A stretch of DNA of 27,207 nucleotides from JBLHKS01 sp047620505. Lineage in GTDB: Bacteria > Verrucomicrobiota > Verrucomicrobiia > Verrucomicrobiales > DEV007. Both the position numbers and the translations under genes were made by a program. The stretch's first letter is position 1, and every line of letters starts with the position of its first letter. The DNA is taken from NCBI GenBank assembly GCA_047620505.1, contig JBLHKS010000087.1, positions 1 to 27,207 on the forward strand, in the 5' to 3' direction. The notes beneath the pieces were generated by a model. The model saw only the letters and a list, made by a program, of their open reading frames with translations. It was not told the DNA's origin and did no database searches. This document shows positions 8,862 to 17,456 of the stretch, in pieces.

Positions 8862-8994
8862 CAAAAAACCTTACGTTTCAACCGGCAGGTGCGCCGTAAA
8901 AAAATGAGCGAGCGTCGAGGATCACAGCGATGTGGAAATTCGGTTTTTTGAGAAAAAACGCAGGAAAATAAAAATTTTGTTGCGGTTTCCTGAG

Positions 8995-9018
8995 AATTTA
9001 GTAAAACTTAACTAAATT
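8995..9018. promoter_or_regulatory. Perfect 8-bp inverted repeat in the ubiE/LysM divergent promoter region
   Basis: AATTTAGT (8995-9002) and ACTAAATT (9011-9018) are perfect inverted copies separated by 8 bp, 35 bp before the LysM lipoprotein ATG. A weak promoter (TTGCGG at 8980-8985, TAAAAC at 9002-9007, 16-bp spacer) would place the -10 box inside the repeat, so a regulator binding here could block transcription. The surrounding 190-bp intergenic stretch is markedly A/T-rich. It could also be just a 5' leader hairpin. Confidence 0.4.
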
Positions 9019-9053
9019 TCCCAGCCCAACAAACCCAACCACTCCCGGACAAA

Positions 9054-9632
9054 ATGAAAAAACTAGCCAGAATCAGCCTTGTGCTCTTCGCCGGCGCGCT
9101 GCTTACCCTGAGCAGCTGCACCTCGAAGCGGGGCGCAAATCCTTACGCTCAAGCTTCGAATCAAGGGTCCAACCCCTACAGCAGCTACCCAGCAACCTAC
9201 GGCGCGAATCAGCCGACGAATTACACCCAAGCGGCTCCCCAAGGCGGCGGCTACCCGAGCAACACCGACTACGTCGACGTTCAGCCGGTTCAACAGCAGC
9301 AGCCCACGAACGGCGGTTACGTCCAGCCTCAGCCGCAGCCCCAGAATAATCCGTACGACACCGGCGTTAACCCGTATGGAAACCAGGGCGGCTACACAAA
9401 TCAGCCCGCTCCTTACGTTCCGCCAGCTCCCTCGCAGCCGACGAGCTACACTCCAGCTCCGCCTCAGCAGATGACGCCCGTCAGCGGTTATCGCGGAACT
9501 TACACGGTCGTCAAAGGCGACACGCTCTACAGCATCGGCCGCCGTCACGGCACTACTGCCGATGCGATCATGTCAGCGAATCGATTGTCCTCGACGCTGA
9601 TTCTGCCAGGCGAGTCCCTCAATATTCCCTGA
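9054..9632 (+). CDS. LysM-domain lipoprotein
   Basis: The 192-residue protein has a lipoprotein signal peptide with lipobox LSSC (lipidated Cys22). A tyrosine/proline/glutamine/asparagine-rich linker of about 120 residues follows (repeated NPY, QPQP and PAP motifs). One C-terminal LysM domain (about 149-192: YTVVKGDTLYSIGRRHGTTADAI) should bind peptidoglycan. It is probably outer-membrane-anchored and reaches to the cell wall. No peptidase domain is fused, so a structural or scaffold role is more likely than hydrolysis. The linker composition is unlike its neighbours. No Shine-Dalgarno site precedes the ATG, and a strong terminator follows at 9659. Confidence 0.88.
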   Translation: MKKLARISLVLFAGALLTLSSCTSKRGANPYAQASNQGSNPYSSYPATYGANQPTNYTQAAPQGGGYPSNTDYVDVQPVQQQQPTNGGYVQPQPQPQNNPYDTGVNPYGNQGGYTNQPAPYVPPAPSQPTSYTPAPPQQMTPVSGYRGTYTVVKGDTLYSIGRRHGTTADAIMSANRLSSTLILPGESLNIP

Positions 9633-9658
9633 GTTTTTCAGCCACATAGAATTTCTTC

Positions 9659-9694
9659 CGAGGCCGGAGTCGAAAGACCCGGCCTCGACTTTTT
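9659..9694 (+). terminator. Intrinsic terminator after the LysM lipoprotein gene
   Basis: A GC-rich stem of 12 base pairs (arms 9659-9671 and 9676-9687) has one bulged A (9668) and a GAAA tetraloop. It is followed by ACTTTTT ending at 9694. It lies 27 bp after the lipoprotein stop codon, so it should separate that gene from the acetyltransferase. Confidence 0.85.
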
Positions 9695-9717
9695 GGTGAA
9701 GTCAGGCTCCTTTCCTC

Positions 9718-10215
9718 ATGCCTGATTCTGCCCTCAAAATCCGCCCAGCAGCTGCTGACGATGCCGATGTCGTTTTCGACCTCCTGATGCAGCTCGCCGT
9801 CTACGAAAAGATCGAGCACATCGTCGAAGCCACCCCGGCCCTGCTCGCCGAAACGATGTTCGGCCCAAATTCCCACGTCGAGGTCCTTCTCGCCGAAATG
9901 GATGGCCAGCCAGCGGGCGTCGCCGTGTTTTTTCTGAATTACTCGACCTTCATCGGTCGATCCGGGCTCTACCTCGAAGACATTTTCGTCCCCGAGACCC
10001 ATCGCAAACAAGGAATCGGCAAGTCCCTTCTCCGCGCCGTCGTCCAGATCGCGGCTGAGCGAGATTGTCGGCGAGTCGACTGGTCGGTCCTCGACTGGAA
10101 CGAGTCTGCGATCGGCTTTTATGAGTCGATTGGCGCGAAAATGCTGACCGAATGGCGGATCATGCGAATGAACACCGCAGCCATCAAACAATTCGCCGAC
10201 CAAAACAATACATAG
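9718..10215 (+). CDS. GNAT-family N-acetyltransferase, spermidine/spermine acetyltransferase type
   Basis: The 165-residue protein has the GNAT fold. The acetyl-CoA-binding motif A is HRKQGIGKSLLRAVVQIA (about 95-112). The segment YLEDIFVPETHRKQGIG followed by DWSVLDWNESAIGFYESIGA is characteristic of diamine/polyamine acetyltransferases, where it supplies the acetyl-CoA site and catalytic region. A polyamine or lysine-like amine is therefore the likeliest substrate, but related enzymes use other amines. It starts 23 bp after the upstream terminator with no Shine-Dalgarno site. The iterated palindrome at 9746-9757 falls in codons 10-13 (PAAA). Confidence 0.85.
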   Translation: MPDSALKIRPAAADDADVVFDLLMQLAVYEKIEHIVEATPALLAETMFGPNSHVEVLLAEMDGQPAGVAVFFLNYSTFIGRSGLYLEDIFVPETHRKQGIGKSLLRAVVQIAAERDCRRVDWSVLDWNESAIGFYESIGAKMLTEWRIMRMNTAAIKQFADQNNT

Positions 10216-10235
10216 GAAAAGATTTTTAAATTATC

Positions 10236-10264
10236 TTGATTAATTATAAAAACTAGATTATACC
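10236..10264 (+). promoter_or_regulatory. Candidate promoter of the beta-barrel protein gene
   Basis: The 71-bp gap before the outer-membrane protein is sharply A/T-rich. TTGATT (10236-10241) and TATACC (10259-10264) are separated by 17 bp. Just downstream, CGCCA (10267-10271) and TGGCG (10282-10286) form a small inverted repeat ending at the ATG. Sequence match only. Confidence 0.4.
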
Positions 10265-10286
10265 ATCGCCACTGTAAAAACTGGCG

Positions 10287-11198
10287 ATGAAAATCACAAT
10301 AGCACTCTCCATCCTTATCGGGTCCGCCTCCTTCGCGTTGGCCGACGATTCTCTCGTTGTCGAAACTAAAAGTTCGGCACCAGCTCCTGCGCCGTCGACC
10401 GCACCGGCTCCTTCCCCGACTTCGGTTGGCAAAGAAGTCATGGCTCCGATCTCCACACCCTCTCTTGGTAAGCAGGTGATGGAGCACATCGACGAAATCG
10501 AGGAAAAGAAAGGCGGATTCGTCGAAGTCGGTGCTGGCCTGCTCTGGACCGTCGACGGCGACTTCACCAAAGCTTTTAAAACGAGCGTCGATAAAACCAA
10601 TTTCGGCGCAAAGGAGGACAAAACCGCCGCCAGCCTAAACGGATTGTCGTTCGATGAAATCTTCGGCGAAGCCCACTCGTTCAGCGCTCGATTCGGCCGC
10701 GCTTTCGGCAAAAAGAACCTCTATCTCCGTATCTCCCACACCGAAGCCAGCGGCGGAACTTCCCACCTCGGCGAGATCGGCGATTGCGATCTTTTCGGCA
10801 ATTTCGGCAACTACTCAGATTGGGGTGTGCTCGTTGGTTTCGAGCGTCAGTTGAACGAAGCCGGTCGGGTCAGCCCGTATTTCGGCCTCGAAGCCGGCGT
10901 GCGATTCGTCAGCGGTGTTGACGTCGATTTCAGAGCCGAAAACGGCCACCACGGAATGGATTTCAACAACGTCGGGTTTTACGAAGACAGCGTGGTCTTC
11001 TCAGCTGAATTCGTCGTCGGCGTCGACTTCGACGTGACGAACAACTTCGCTCTCGGCGTCGAAACCGGTCTCCGTTACCAGTCCGGCCTCGACGAAGACG
11101 ATTCCAGCCTCTCCAATTTTGGCCTAGAAGACCTCAACAACGCCGGAAGCGATTTCCTCGGAATTCCGGTCATGGTCACCGGCACCGTCAGTTTCTAA
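10287..11198 (+). CDS. Outer-membrane beta-barrel protein
   Basis: The 303-residue protein has a clean signal peptide (MKITIALSILIGSASFALA). An Ala/Pro-rich linker (about 30-50) precedes a series of alternating-polarity strands rich in Gly, Phe and Asp, such as GFVEVGAGLLWTVDG, YFGLEAGVRFVSG and NNFALGVETGLRYQSG. It ends in phenylalanine (VTGTVSF), the classical outer-membrane insertion signal. The barrel would be small, around eight to ten strands. The composition and the final residue are observed; the exact family (OmpA/OmpW-like or porin) is not resolved. It has its own A/T-rich promoter region and a terminator-like hairpin downstream. Confidence 0.75.
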   Translation: MKITIALSILIGSASFALADDSLVVETKSSAPAPAPSTAPAPSPTSVGKEVMAPISTPSLGKQVMEHIDEIEEKKGGFVEVGAGLLWTVDGDFTKAFKTSVDKTNFGAKEDKTAASLNGLSFDEIFGEAHSFSARFGRAFGKKNLYLRISHTEASGGTSHLGEIGDCDLFGNFGNYSDWGVLVGFERQLNEAGRVSPYFGLEAGVRFVSGVDVDFRAENGHHGMDFNNVGFYEDSVVFSAEFVVGVDFDVTNNFALGVETGLRYQSGLDEDDSSLSNFGLEDLNNAGSDFLGIPVMVTGTVSF

Positions 11199-11298
11199 TC
11201 CGTTTATTTGTAGTCTGATAGACAGCAGGGCCCCCCTCGCGATTTCCCGGTGACGAACGCACACCACGCCCGTTAGCCACACGCGAGCCCACCCCCCC

Positions 11299-11355
11299 CT
11301 GAAAAGAAAAGACCGTCCTGGGACCCAATTCCCTCGGCGGTCTTCTCCTTTTCAG
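11299..11355 (+). terminator. Long hairpin, probable terminator of the beta-barrel gene
   Basis: The lower stem CTGAAAAG/CTTTTCAG (11299-11306 with 11348-11355, 8 bp) and upper stem AAGACCG/CGGTCTT (11309-11315 with 11338-11344, 7 bp) are separated by a small internal loop. The apical loop can pair further (GGGA with TCCC). The run CTTTTC lies within the 3' arm and would be the U-rich part. The rest of the 210-bp gap (11199-11408) contains C-runs and no recognisable gene. Confidence 0.6.
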
Positions 11356-11408
11356 AGCGCGCACTTTTTCTCTGGCGGCTTTGTCAGGGCTGCTTCAAAT
11401 TTCGCCCA

Positions 11409-11954
11409 ATGGACCAAGACCTCGTCTACTTCGATCTCGAAACGAAACGCACCGCCAGTGATGTCGGCGGCTGGAACAACAAAGGAGACATGGGCATGTC
11501 GATCGGCGTGACCTACAGCACGAAGTCCGGGAAATACGCGATCTACAGCGAGGCGCGAGTCCACGACCTCATCGAGCAGCTGATGCGTGCCGATCTCGTC
11601 ATCGGCTACAACCACATCAGTTTCGACTACGAAGTCCTTATGGGCTACGACTGGCGTGATCTCAAATCGCAAATCCCCAGTCTCGATCTGATGATCGATC
11701 TCGAAGAGCGCGTCGGCCATCGGCCCAAGCTTGAGGCTGTCGCGAAGGCTTCGATCGGTGCCGGAAAAACCGCCGAAGGCCTCCAAGCGATCAAGTGGTG
11801 GCGAGAGGGAAAAATCCTCGAGATCGCCGAATACTGCTGCTTCGACGTAAAAGTCACGAAGCTCGTCCACGAGTTTGGCGTCGAAAACGGCATGGTGAAA
11901 TACGAGGACCGGTTCGGCCGCTGTCAGGCGATCGAAGTCCCGTGGGCAGGCTGA
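11409..11954 (+). CDS. DEDD-type 3'-5' exonuclease-like protein (RNase H fold)
   Basis: The 181-residue protein has the ordered exonuclease motifs of the DEDD superfamily. Exo I is YFDLET (D9, E11), Exo II is NHISFDYEVL (D73) and Exo III is YCCFD (Y142-D146). It resembles stand-alone RNase H-like domains of the YprB type, which degrade or trim nucleic acid with two metal ions. No helicase or HhH domain is fused. There is no Shine-Dalgarno site before the ATG. Its stop lies 3 bp from the stop of the convergent gene at 11958. Catalytic residues appear complete, so activity is likely; the substrate is unknown. Confidence 0.75.
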   Translation: MDQDLVYFDLETKRTASDVGGWNNKGDMGMSIGVTYSTKSGKYAIYSEARVHDLIEQLMRADLVIGYNHISFDYEVLMGYDWRDLKSQIPSLDLMIDLEERVGHRPKLEAVAKASIGAGKTAEGLQAIKWWREGKILEIAEYCCFDVKVTKLVHEFGVENGMVKYEDRFGRCQAIEVPWAG

Positions 11955-11957
11955 GCT

Positions 11958-13703
11958 TCACTCGAAAACCGCCTGCCATCGAGCGCGCCATCGTCGCATC
12001 TTAGGATCGTCATCAGTCCGGATCGGGCCGCCGTCTTCGCTAACGCGCCGGGAATGGATTCGGATCAGCAGCTGCTGGCTGGAACCAGCGAGGTCATCGA
12101 GCGTGATTTCCTTCATTCCGCCGTCCTCAAGCTGGAAATCGCGGTCGTCATAGCGGAAAGCCATCGCTTTGTTCGTCTGGCGATGCGGAAATTTTGCGTG
12201 AATGTGAACCGCCGTCTTCTGCTCAGGCCCGAAGAAACCTGACCGAATATTCAGGCCTTCTCGAGTTGATTCCGAAACGTTAAACGAGCTGAAAATTTCC
12301 GCCAGTCGAGCATCGTCGAGCCAGCTCGAATCGGCACCCGCGCCGACCCCGATTTCACCGTCGCTCAAAGTCGTCGCCGCCCAATCTGGCGTAGGCTGTT
12401 GGTCAGGCGTGACGCCGATCCAGGCTCCAACATCGAGCGCCCAGAACGGATCGTGCTCGTGCTCCGCGACCTGCTTGAGAAAAAACTCGATCGCAGCGAG
12501 GTCCTCCGGCAAAACTCGTAGAAAAAGCGCCTGATCTTTTTCCAGGAACCAAGCCTCAGACCCCGGCGGAAATTTCGCGCCGCCGCGCTGAAGAAACGGG
12601 CCAAAATCTCGAAGTTCCTGATCGCCGAAAATTTCCGGATGCACGCCGCTCCTCGCGTACGGGCGATTCGCGTCGTAGCCCGGCGGGTAACCGCCTCCAG
12701 CCGGATCGACAAACTCTAACAAGTTGCCAGGAATCCGGATCACCGCGAGTTCAGCACCGACGAGCTCACTCGATTCGGGCAAAACCTGGCCCAACTCGCG
12801 CCAACGCCGAATTGCCCCGCGCTGCTGCTTCGAAGCCTCAGGTTTTCCGGCTCCAATCCGGGTGACCATCACAAAACGCCGCGGCTCCGGTTTGCGCCGA
12901 AAACCGAGATTGAAGACCGCCGTCGAACCCGGTCGAAACTGGCATTCCAGCCGCTGATTCCACTCGAACGACTCCAGCCCACCGGCACGCCCGTTCGACC
13001 GGCCGTACCAAACGAGCGAGTTAGGCCTTCGATAATTCTTGGCGATTGAACTGGAATTTTCCCAGGAGTCTTGAGCGCGCTGAGAATGAGCAACCCCCCA
13101 GAATTCGTCAGCCTCGCGCCACTCCAATTCGGTCCGCGGGGCCTCCCCTCTCGTTTCAACTCCAAAGCGATTTCCGCCCTGAACTCCGATGCGTTCGTAG
13201 CGAATCAGCTCGGCGTCCGGGGCCAGTTCCAGATCGCTCAAAGTCAGCGGCCTGCGCCAGTCGTCCAACTTCATCTGCATCACAGGAACTTGGAAAATCC
13301 AAGTTTCACTGTCGACAAAAAATCGCTCGCCCGAACCCGCCTGACCATCGGCGAGGAACGCTTTGATCAACTCGGCCTCCTCCCAGTTTGCCCGATAAAA
13401 AGCGGCACTCAGCGAAGGACTGAACCCAACCACCGACTCTGCTGAAAGCGGGATCGATCGCGCCTCGAAGAGGGGCCGCAAATCGATCGCGTCACCGATT
13501 TCCAGAGCCTCGTTCAGCTCAGTCGAAGGGCTCGCTTCCAGCTCCAACGAATCGAGCGGAGACCGGAACGGATCGAGCGCCGCCGGACCTTTTCGACTCA
13601 CTAAATCAGCTCGACCACGATCCAGCAGCTGCCCATCGTGTACGAGCTGCGCAAACCCGCTTCCGCAGAACACAAAACTTAAAACCAAGCTAACTTCCCA
13701 CAT
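11958..13703 (-). CDS. Exported protein of unknown function with possible secretin-N-domain-like segments
   Basis: I chose the ATG at 13703, which gives a good signal peptide (MWEVSLVLSFVFCGSGFAQ) and 581 residues; the frame is open further upstream but would run deep into the preceding gene. I recognise no named family. One segment near residues 390-431 (ALFLRVLPEDLAAIEFFLKQ, then VGAWIGV) has the pattern of secretin N-domains: a strand, then a pe-l--ie--l helix, then a strand. A weaker copy lies near 98-139 (ending ETWIFQV). The middle is Arg/Trp-rich. It overlaps the upstream lipoprotein gene by 14 bp, so the two are probably co-expressed and both act in the envelope. The iterated palindrome at 12066-12077 encodes QQLL. 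Confidence 0.7.
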   Translation of the reverse strand: MWEVSLVLSFVFCGSGFAQLVHDGQLLDRGRADLVSRKGPAALDPFRSPLDSLELEASPSTELNEALEIGDAIDLRPLFEARSIPLSAESVVGFSPSLSAAFYRANWEEAELIKAFLADGQAGSGERFFVDSETWIFQVPVMQMKLDDWRRPLTLSDLELAPDAELIRYERIGVQGGNRFGVETRGEAPRTELEWREADEFWGVAHSQRAQDSWENSSSIAKNYRRPNSLVWYGRSNGRAGGLESFEWNQRLECQFRPGSTAVFNLGFRRKPEPRRFVMVTRIGAGKPEASKQQRGAIRRWRELGQVLPESSELVGAELAVIRIPGNLLEFVDPAGGGYPPGYDANRPYARSGVHPEIFGDQELRDFGPFLQRGGAKFPPGSEAWFLEKDQALFLRVLPEDLAAIEFFLKQVAEHEHDPFWALDVGAWIGVTPDQQPTPDWAATTLSDGEIGVGAGADSSWLDDARLAEIFSSFNVSESTREGLNIRSGFFGPEQKTAVHIHAKFPHRQTNKAMAFRYDDRDFQLEDGGMKEITLDDLAGSSQQLLIRIHSRRVSEDGGPIRTDDDPKMRRWRARWQAVFE

Positions 13704-14514
13704 CGCTGACGTCGCCTTCTGGCTTAGGTTCGGGCAAACCGGTCGGATTGATCCGCGTCGCTTCAATCACAAAAACAAGCCGCTCAAGCCGCTCGCCTTC
13801 CCTAACGCTACCGACGTCAAAAACCTGCGGCTGACCCAAAGCGAGCAGGCACTGCGTCGTCACGTTCGCGTGAAAATAATGCCCGGGCGCGCCCGGTTTA
13901 GGTGCCTTCAAAATGTATCGAAAATCCACATCGAGATTCCCGGAATCATCAGCAAGAACCGCGCGTCCTTCAAATCGCCAGCTTCGCAAAATGTCGTCCT
14001 CCCAGCCGTCGTCTCCGTCCGCTTCCGGCGGCAGCGGCTGCTTTTCTCGCCCGCTCAGCTCGCCCGCCACGCCGAGAAATGCGATCAGCTCTCGACGATC
14101 AACCATCGTGGCTTCCTCAAGAACCTCAGCCACAGACTGGGGGAAATCCCATGGATTCGGGGCCTGCAGCGGCGAAATCCAGAGGCTGCCCGTCAGCCGG
14201 ATTTGAACCGGCCCTTCCCATTTAAACTCGGCTTCCGAAATCCGTCGATCGACCGCCTGTAGCTCCTCAGCCGGGGCTCGCACGAAAAGCAGACCGTCGT
14301 CGCGATCAAAACTCGCCACGCATCCCTTCGGCAATTCCAGTGCGCGCCGTACGTCTCGAACCGTCGGTTGATCCAGATTTTCCCCGAACGCATCCCGCGA
14401 CACGCCCTGCCAGAACCGGTCCAGCAGCTGCTCACCGGATTCCAGTTCGCGCTCCGGCTCGCAGCCGGTCAGCAAAACGGCAGAAACTGCCAACACGATT
14501 GAGAATCGACCCAT
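13690..14514 (-). CDS. Lipoprotein of unknown function with a possible secretin-N-domain-like segment
   Basis: From the ATG at 14514 the protein has 274 residues and a textbook lipoprotein signal (MGRFSIVLAVSAVLLTGC, Cys18). An ATG at 14550 and a start at 14592 are in frame upstream, but the first would give an over-long signal and both overlap the divergent gene's start. After a short linker, LPKGCVASFDRDDGLLFVRA followed by PAEELQAVDRRISEAE has the pattern of secretin/STN-type N-domains (strand, then helix). A strand-rich region with GSLWISP follows. The downstream partner shows similar segments. Function is unknown; a periplasmic or outer-membrane complex with its neighbour is the reasonable guess. 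Confidence 0.7.
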   Translation of the reverse strand: MGRFSIVLAVSAVLLTGCEPERELESGEQLLDRFWQGVSRDAFGENLDQPTVRDVRRALELPKGCVASFDRDDGLLFVRAPAEELQAVDRRISEAEFKWEGPVQIRLTGSLWISPLQAPNPWDFPQSVAEVLEEATMVDRRELIAFLGVAGELSGREKQPLPPEADGDDGWEDDILRSWRFEGRAVLADDSGNLDVDFRYILKAPKPGAPGHYFHANVTTQCLLALGQPQVFDVGSVREGERLERLVFVIEATRINPTGLPEPKPEGDVSDVGS

Positions 14515-14542
14515 CACGACCAGTAACAGCGAACGGTGAACC

Positions 14543-17401
14543 GTGAACATTTTTTTCTTCGCCGATCGCCCGATCTGCGGAAAGCTGATCACCGCTTTGA
14601 TCTTCCGCTTTTCAGTCGTTTTCCTCTACTTCGTTGCCGCCGCCAACGCGGAATTTTCGACGATGAAAATCCGTAACGGGCCGCACGCGGGTGAGGAGCT
14701 GGAACTCGTCAGCCTCGAAGTCGAAGCCTGCATTTTCGGCCCAGCCGCGACATCCGAACTGACGTTCACCGTGCGGAATCCGCATGGAAACTGGGTCGAA
14801 GGAGAAATGTTCGTCGACCTTCCGCCTGGCGACGAAATCGCCGGATTCGAGCTGGAAATTGAAGGCGAGTTCCGTGATTCGGTCGCCGCGCCCCAAAGCC
14901 TCGCGCGCTCCGTTTACCAAGGAGTTGTCAACCGACGAATCGACCCCGGGATCGTCGAATGGATCGCCGAGGGCCGGTATCGGATCCACGTCTTTCCGAT
15001 CGCGAAAGCGCGGAGGTTCAAACTTCGAATCGATCATCGCGTTGGTCTTGAAGGCGAGCGCCAGGTTTTTCGACTCCCTCTCACGATTCCAGCCGAATCC
15101 AAGACCGAGACCGCGATCAAATTCGAAGTCCACGGAGCTACGGGAAACGTCGTAGCATCGGTTGACGGAATCCCGCTCGAAGTAAGCGAGACCGGAGGCG
15201 TCTTCGCGGCCCAGGCTAAGAATGCGCGTCAGGAAATCGTCGTGGCTTACGAATCGCCAGCCGAAGTGAGACTCCAGACGCCAAACGAGCGCGGCCATTA
15301 TTTTTGCGTCTTGCCTCGATCGATTTCGGCTCCTGCGCCGACTCCTGAATTTCCTGACAAAGTCACTATTTTCTGGGACTGCTCCAGATCTTCCGCGGAT
15401 CGCGACCGCGAGCTGGAATTGGCTCGTTTGGAAGCGGATCTCGCAGACGCCGAGGTCACCTGGGTGATGTTCGACATCGCCGAACGCGTACGCGGCGAGG
15501 GACTGCCGAGTCTCCGAGCTGCCGTCGATTCAAATCCGCCTGACGGAGCCACAAACCTCAGCGCAGTCGATTTTGAGGCAGTCGAATCCGAGGCGATCAT
15601 CCTCGTCAGCGATGGGCTCGCCACGATCGGAAATTCAAACATCGGCGTCCCAAAAATTCCGGTTTTTCCGCTCTGCGCAGCGAAAAACTTCGACGCGCTG
15701 TTTTTTCAGAAACTCGCGCGCGAAACCGGAGGAGCGTTCTTCGATCTCGCCGGTGAGCGGATTGAAACGGGATCAGAGCTGCTTGAAGCCGGCTTCCTCG
15801 GAACCCCGGCCACGACAAACCTGCCGCCGAAACTTCTCCTCGATTACGCCCACCGACTCTGGGCCCGCCAGCAGCTGCTGGAGCTGGTCTCGCCCTGGCA
15901 ATCCGGACAACCCAAGATCGACGAACTCTGCAAAGCTCATAAAGTCGCCAGCCGCTGGAGTTCGCTGCTCGTCTTGGAACGTTTCCAGAATTATCTCGTC
16001 GCAAAAATTCGCCCACCGGAAGGTCCGCTTGCCGATCAATTCGATAAGCAGGTTAGCCGTCAAACTCGCGCAAACTCCAGCGTCGCGGCGCACCAGGAAA
16101 CGTATGAAAGTTGGCGGAGAACGAGTTTTCCAGAGGTCGATTCAGCTGACTATTTGGTTTGGGATCCTGTGATCGAAAATCAGATCGGGCTCAGCAAATC
16201 CGACGCGCGCCAACGCAAATGGCGGATCGAAACACGCCGCTCATTCGCCAGTGCGCTTGCCAAGAACACTGAGAATCCCGGCAAGCAGGCCAACATTTTG
16301 TTGCAACGTCAGGGTGGGCGATCGACTCAGGTCAGATGGGGATCGTCCGAGCCGCCTACCGGGTTTCTTCTCAATCGAAAGGTGATCGGAAACTTGTTCA
16401 ATCGACACGCACCTGACCCTTTTGCCGAGAACAGCGGTTACGCAAACCCGAACCAGGTTGTCGTCCAGATTCCAGCTTCGCCCGAAGCTCCGAAGGCAGG
16501 AGAATCCAGCCCTGACAAAGCCGCCAAGCGCGCCAGTGGAGCCTTGAGCAGCTGGGACGGAAATCCGGGCGTGGCGGCTGCTTTCGAAACGAGCGGCGTC
16601 CCGCGATGGCCAGATGTCTACGAGCAGCTGCTGGCGGATCACGGTGACGATTTCGCGTTTTTCCTCGATGCAGGCGAGTTGCTCTGGCGAGCCGGACATC
16701 ACGAGTTGGCCGTTCGAGCCGTGTCGAATCTGGCTGAATCCGGGTTCGGAAACGCGTTGGAATTGCGGCGAGCGGCTTTGCGGCTTGCGAGCTGGGATGA
16801 GCGGGATTTCGCGGCAGATCTTTTCGGTCGAATCCGGGAAATCCAGCCGACTCTGGCTGCTGAGCGCGAATTCGCGTTGCAGCTCCTGCCCAACCTCGCA
16901 GCTACCCTATTGAGCGAAGCTTCGGCGAGCGAAAGCCTCGGCGGCCCCTCGATCCGGCTTCTGATGTTGCGCGAGGCGAATGCGCTCAGCAAGACTCAGG
17001 CCACTCCCCGCATCGCATCCGACGTCGACTTGAGGATCGTCCTGACCTGGGACGACCCGGACGCCGATTTCGATCTTCGTGTGATCGATCCCGAAGGCGA
17101 GACCTGCTATTTCAACCAGCCGCAAACCCGGCTCGGCGGTCTGCTCAAAGGCGACGGCGTTTTCTGGCTAACTCCCTGCATCGAAGAGTTCCAGATCCGC
17201 GAAGCACCACCAGGCGACTACCGGATTCAGGTGAACCTCGACCGCTGGCGTGTTCGCCGTGCTCAGACCGCGCCAGTCACGGTTTACGTCGAGGTGATTC
17301 GAAATTTCGGCCGCGAGAACGAAAGTCGAAAACGATATAGGGCCGCGCATCGCGGAGAAGCGATTCTTGAGTTTCCAGAAGCGTCAATTTCCACTAACTG
17401 A
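14543..17401 (+). CDS. Exported VIT - von Willebrand A - DUF2135 protein
   Basis: The 952-residue protein begins at a GTG; an in-frame TTG at 14597 would give a tidier signal peptide ending FVAAANA, so the start is uncertain. A VIT domain follows (about 40-175; FGPAATSELTFTVRNPHG, VYQGVVNRRIDPG). A VWA domain (about 266-440) has an intact metal-ion-dependent adhesion site: DCSRS from D279, the GATNL threonine and SDG. A helical middle (about 650-800) looks repeat-like. The C-terminal DUF2135/YfaP-type domain (about 828-945) contains VLTWDDPDADFDLRVIDPEG. Proteins of this layout are surface or periplasmic and presumed to bind proteins; no enzymatic motif is visible. It is divergent from the lipoprotein at 14514 with only 28 bp between starts. 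Two iterated palindromes lie inside (15869, 16623). Confidence 0.8.
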   Translation: MNIFFFADRPICGKLITALIFRFSVVFLYFVAAANAEFSTMKIRNGPHAGEELELVSLEVEACIFGPAATSELTFTVRNPHGNWVEGEMFVDLPPGDEIAGFELEIEGEFRDSVAAPQSLARSVYQGVVNRRIDPGIVEWIAEGRYRIHVFPIAKARRFKLRIDHRVGLEGERQVFRLPLTIPAESKTETAIKFEVHGATGNVVASVDGIPLEVSETGGVFAAQAKNARQEIVVAYESPAEVRLQTPNERGHYFCVLPRSISAPAPTPEFPDKVTIFWDCSRSSADRDRELELARLEADLADAEVTWVMFDIAERVRGEGLPSLRAAVDSNPPDGATNLSAVDFEAVESEAIILVSDGLATIGNSNIGVPKIPVFPLCAAKNFDALFFQKLARETGGAFFDLAGERIETGSELLEAGFLGTPATTNLPPKLLLDYAHRLWARQQLLELVSPWQSGQPKIDELCKAHKVASRWSSLLVLERFQNYLVAKIRPPEGPLADQFDKQVSRQTRANSSVAAHQETYESWRRTSFPEVDSADYLVWDPVIENQIGLSKSDARQRKWRIETRRSFASALAKNTENPGKQANILLQRQGGRSTQVRWGSSEPPTGFLLNRKVIGNLFNRHAPDPFAENSGYANPNQVVVQIPASPEAPKAGESSPDKAAKRASGALSSWDGNPGVAAAFETSGVPRWPDVYEQLLADHGDDFAFFLDAGELLWRAGHHELAVRAVSNLAESGFGNALELRRAALRLASWDERDFAADLFGRIREIQPTLAAEREFALQLLPNLAATLLSEASASESLGGPSIRLLMLREANALSKTQATPRIASDVDLRIVLTWDDPDADFDLRVIDPEGETCYFNQPQTRLGGLLKGDGVFWLTPCIEEFQIREAPPGDYRIQVNLDRWRVRRAQTAPVTVYVEVIRNFGRENESRKRYRAAHRGEAILEFPEASISTN

Positions 17402-17456
17402 GAAAGAAATTCCTCGCGACTACCCAATTCTTTTCCGGAATCGGCAAGACCTGTGA

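Noticed and set aside
9619..10203. Minus-strand frame (194 residues) opposite the acetyltransferase
   Set aside because: The plus strand encodes a complete GNAT domain, and the minus frame runs through the terminator hairpin.
11352..11870. Minus-strand frame (172 residues) opposite the exonuclease
   Set aside because: The plus strand has all three exonuclease motifs in order; the minus frame is Asp/Val-rich antisense and starts in the terminator.
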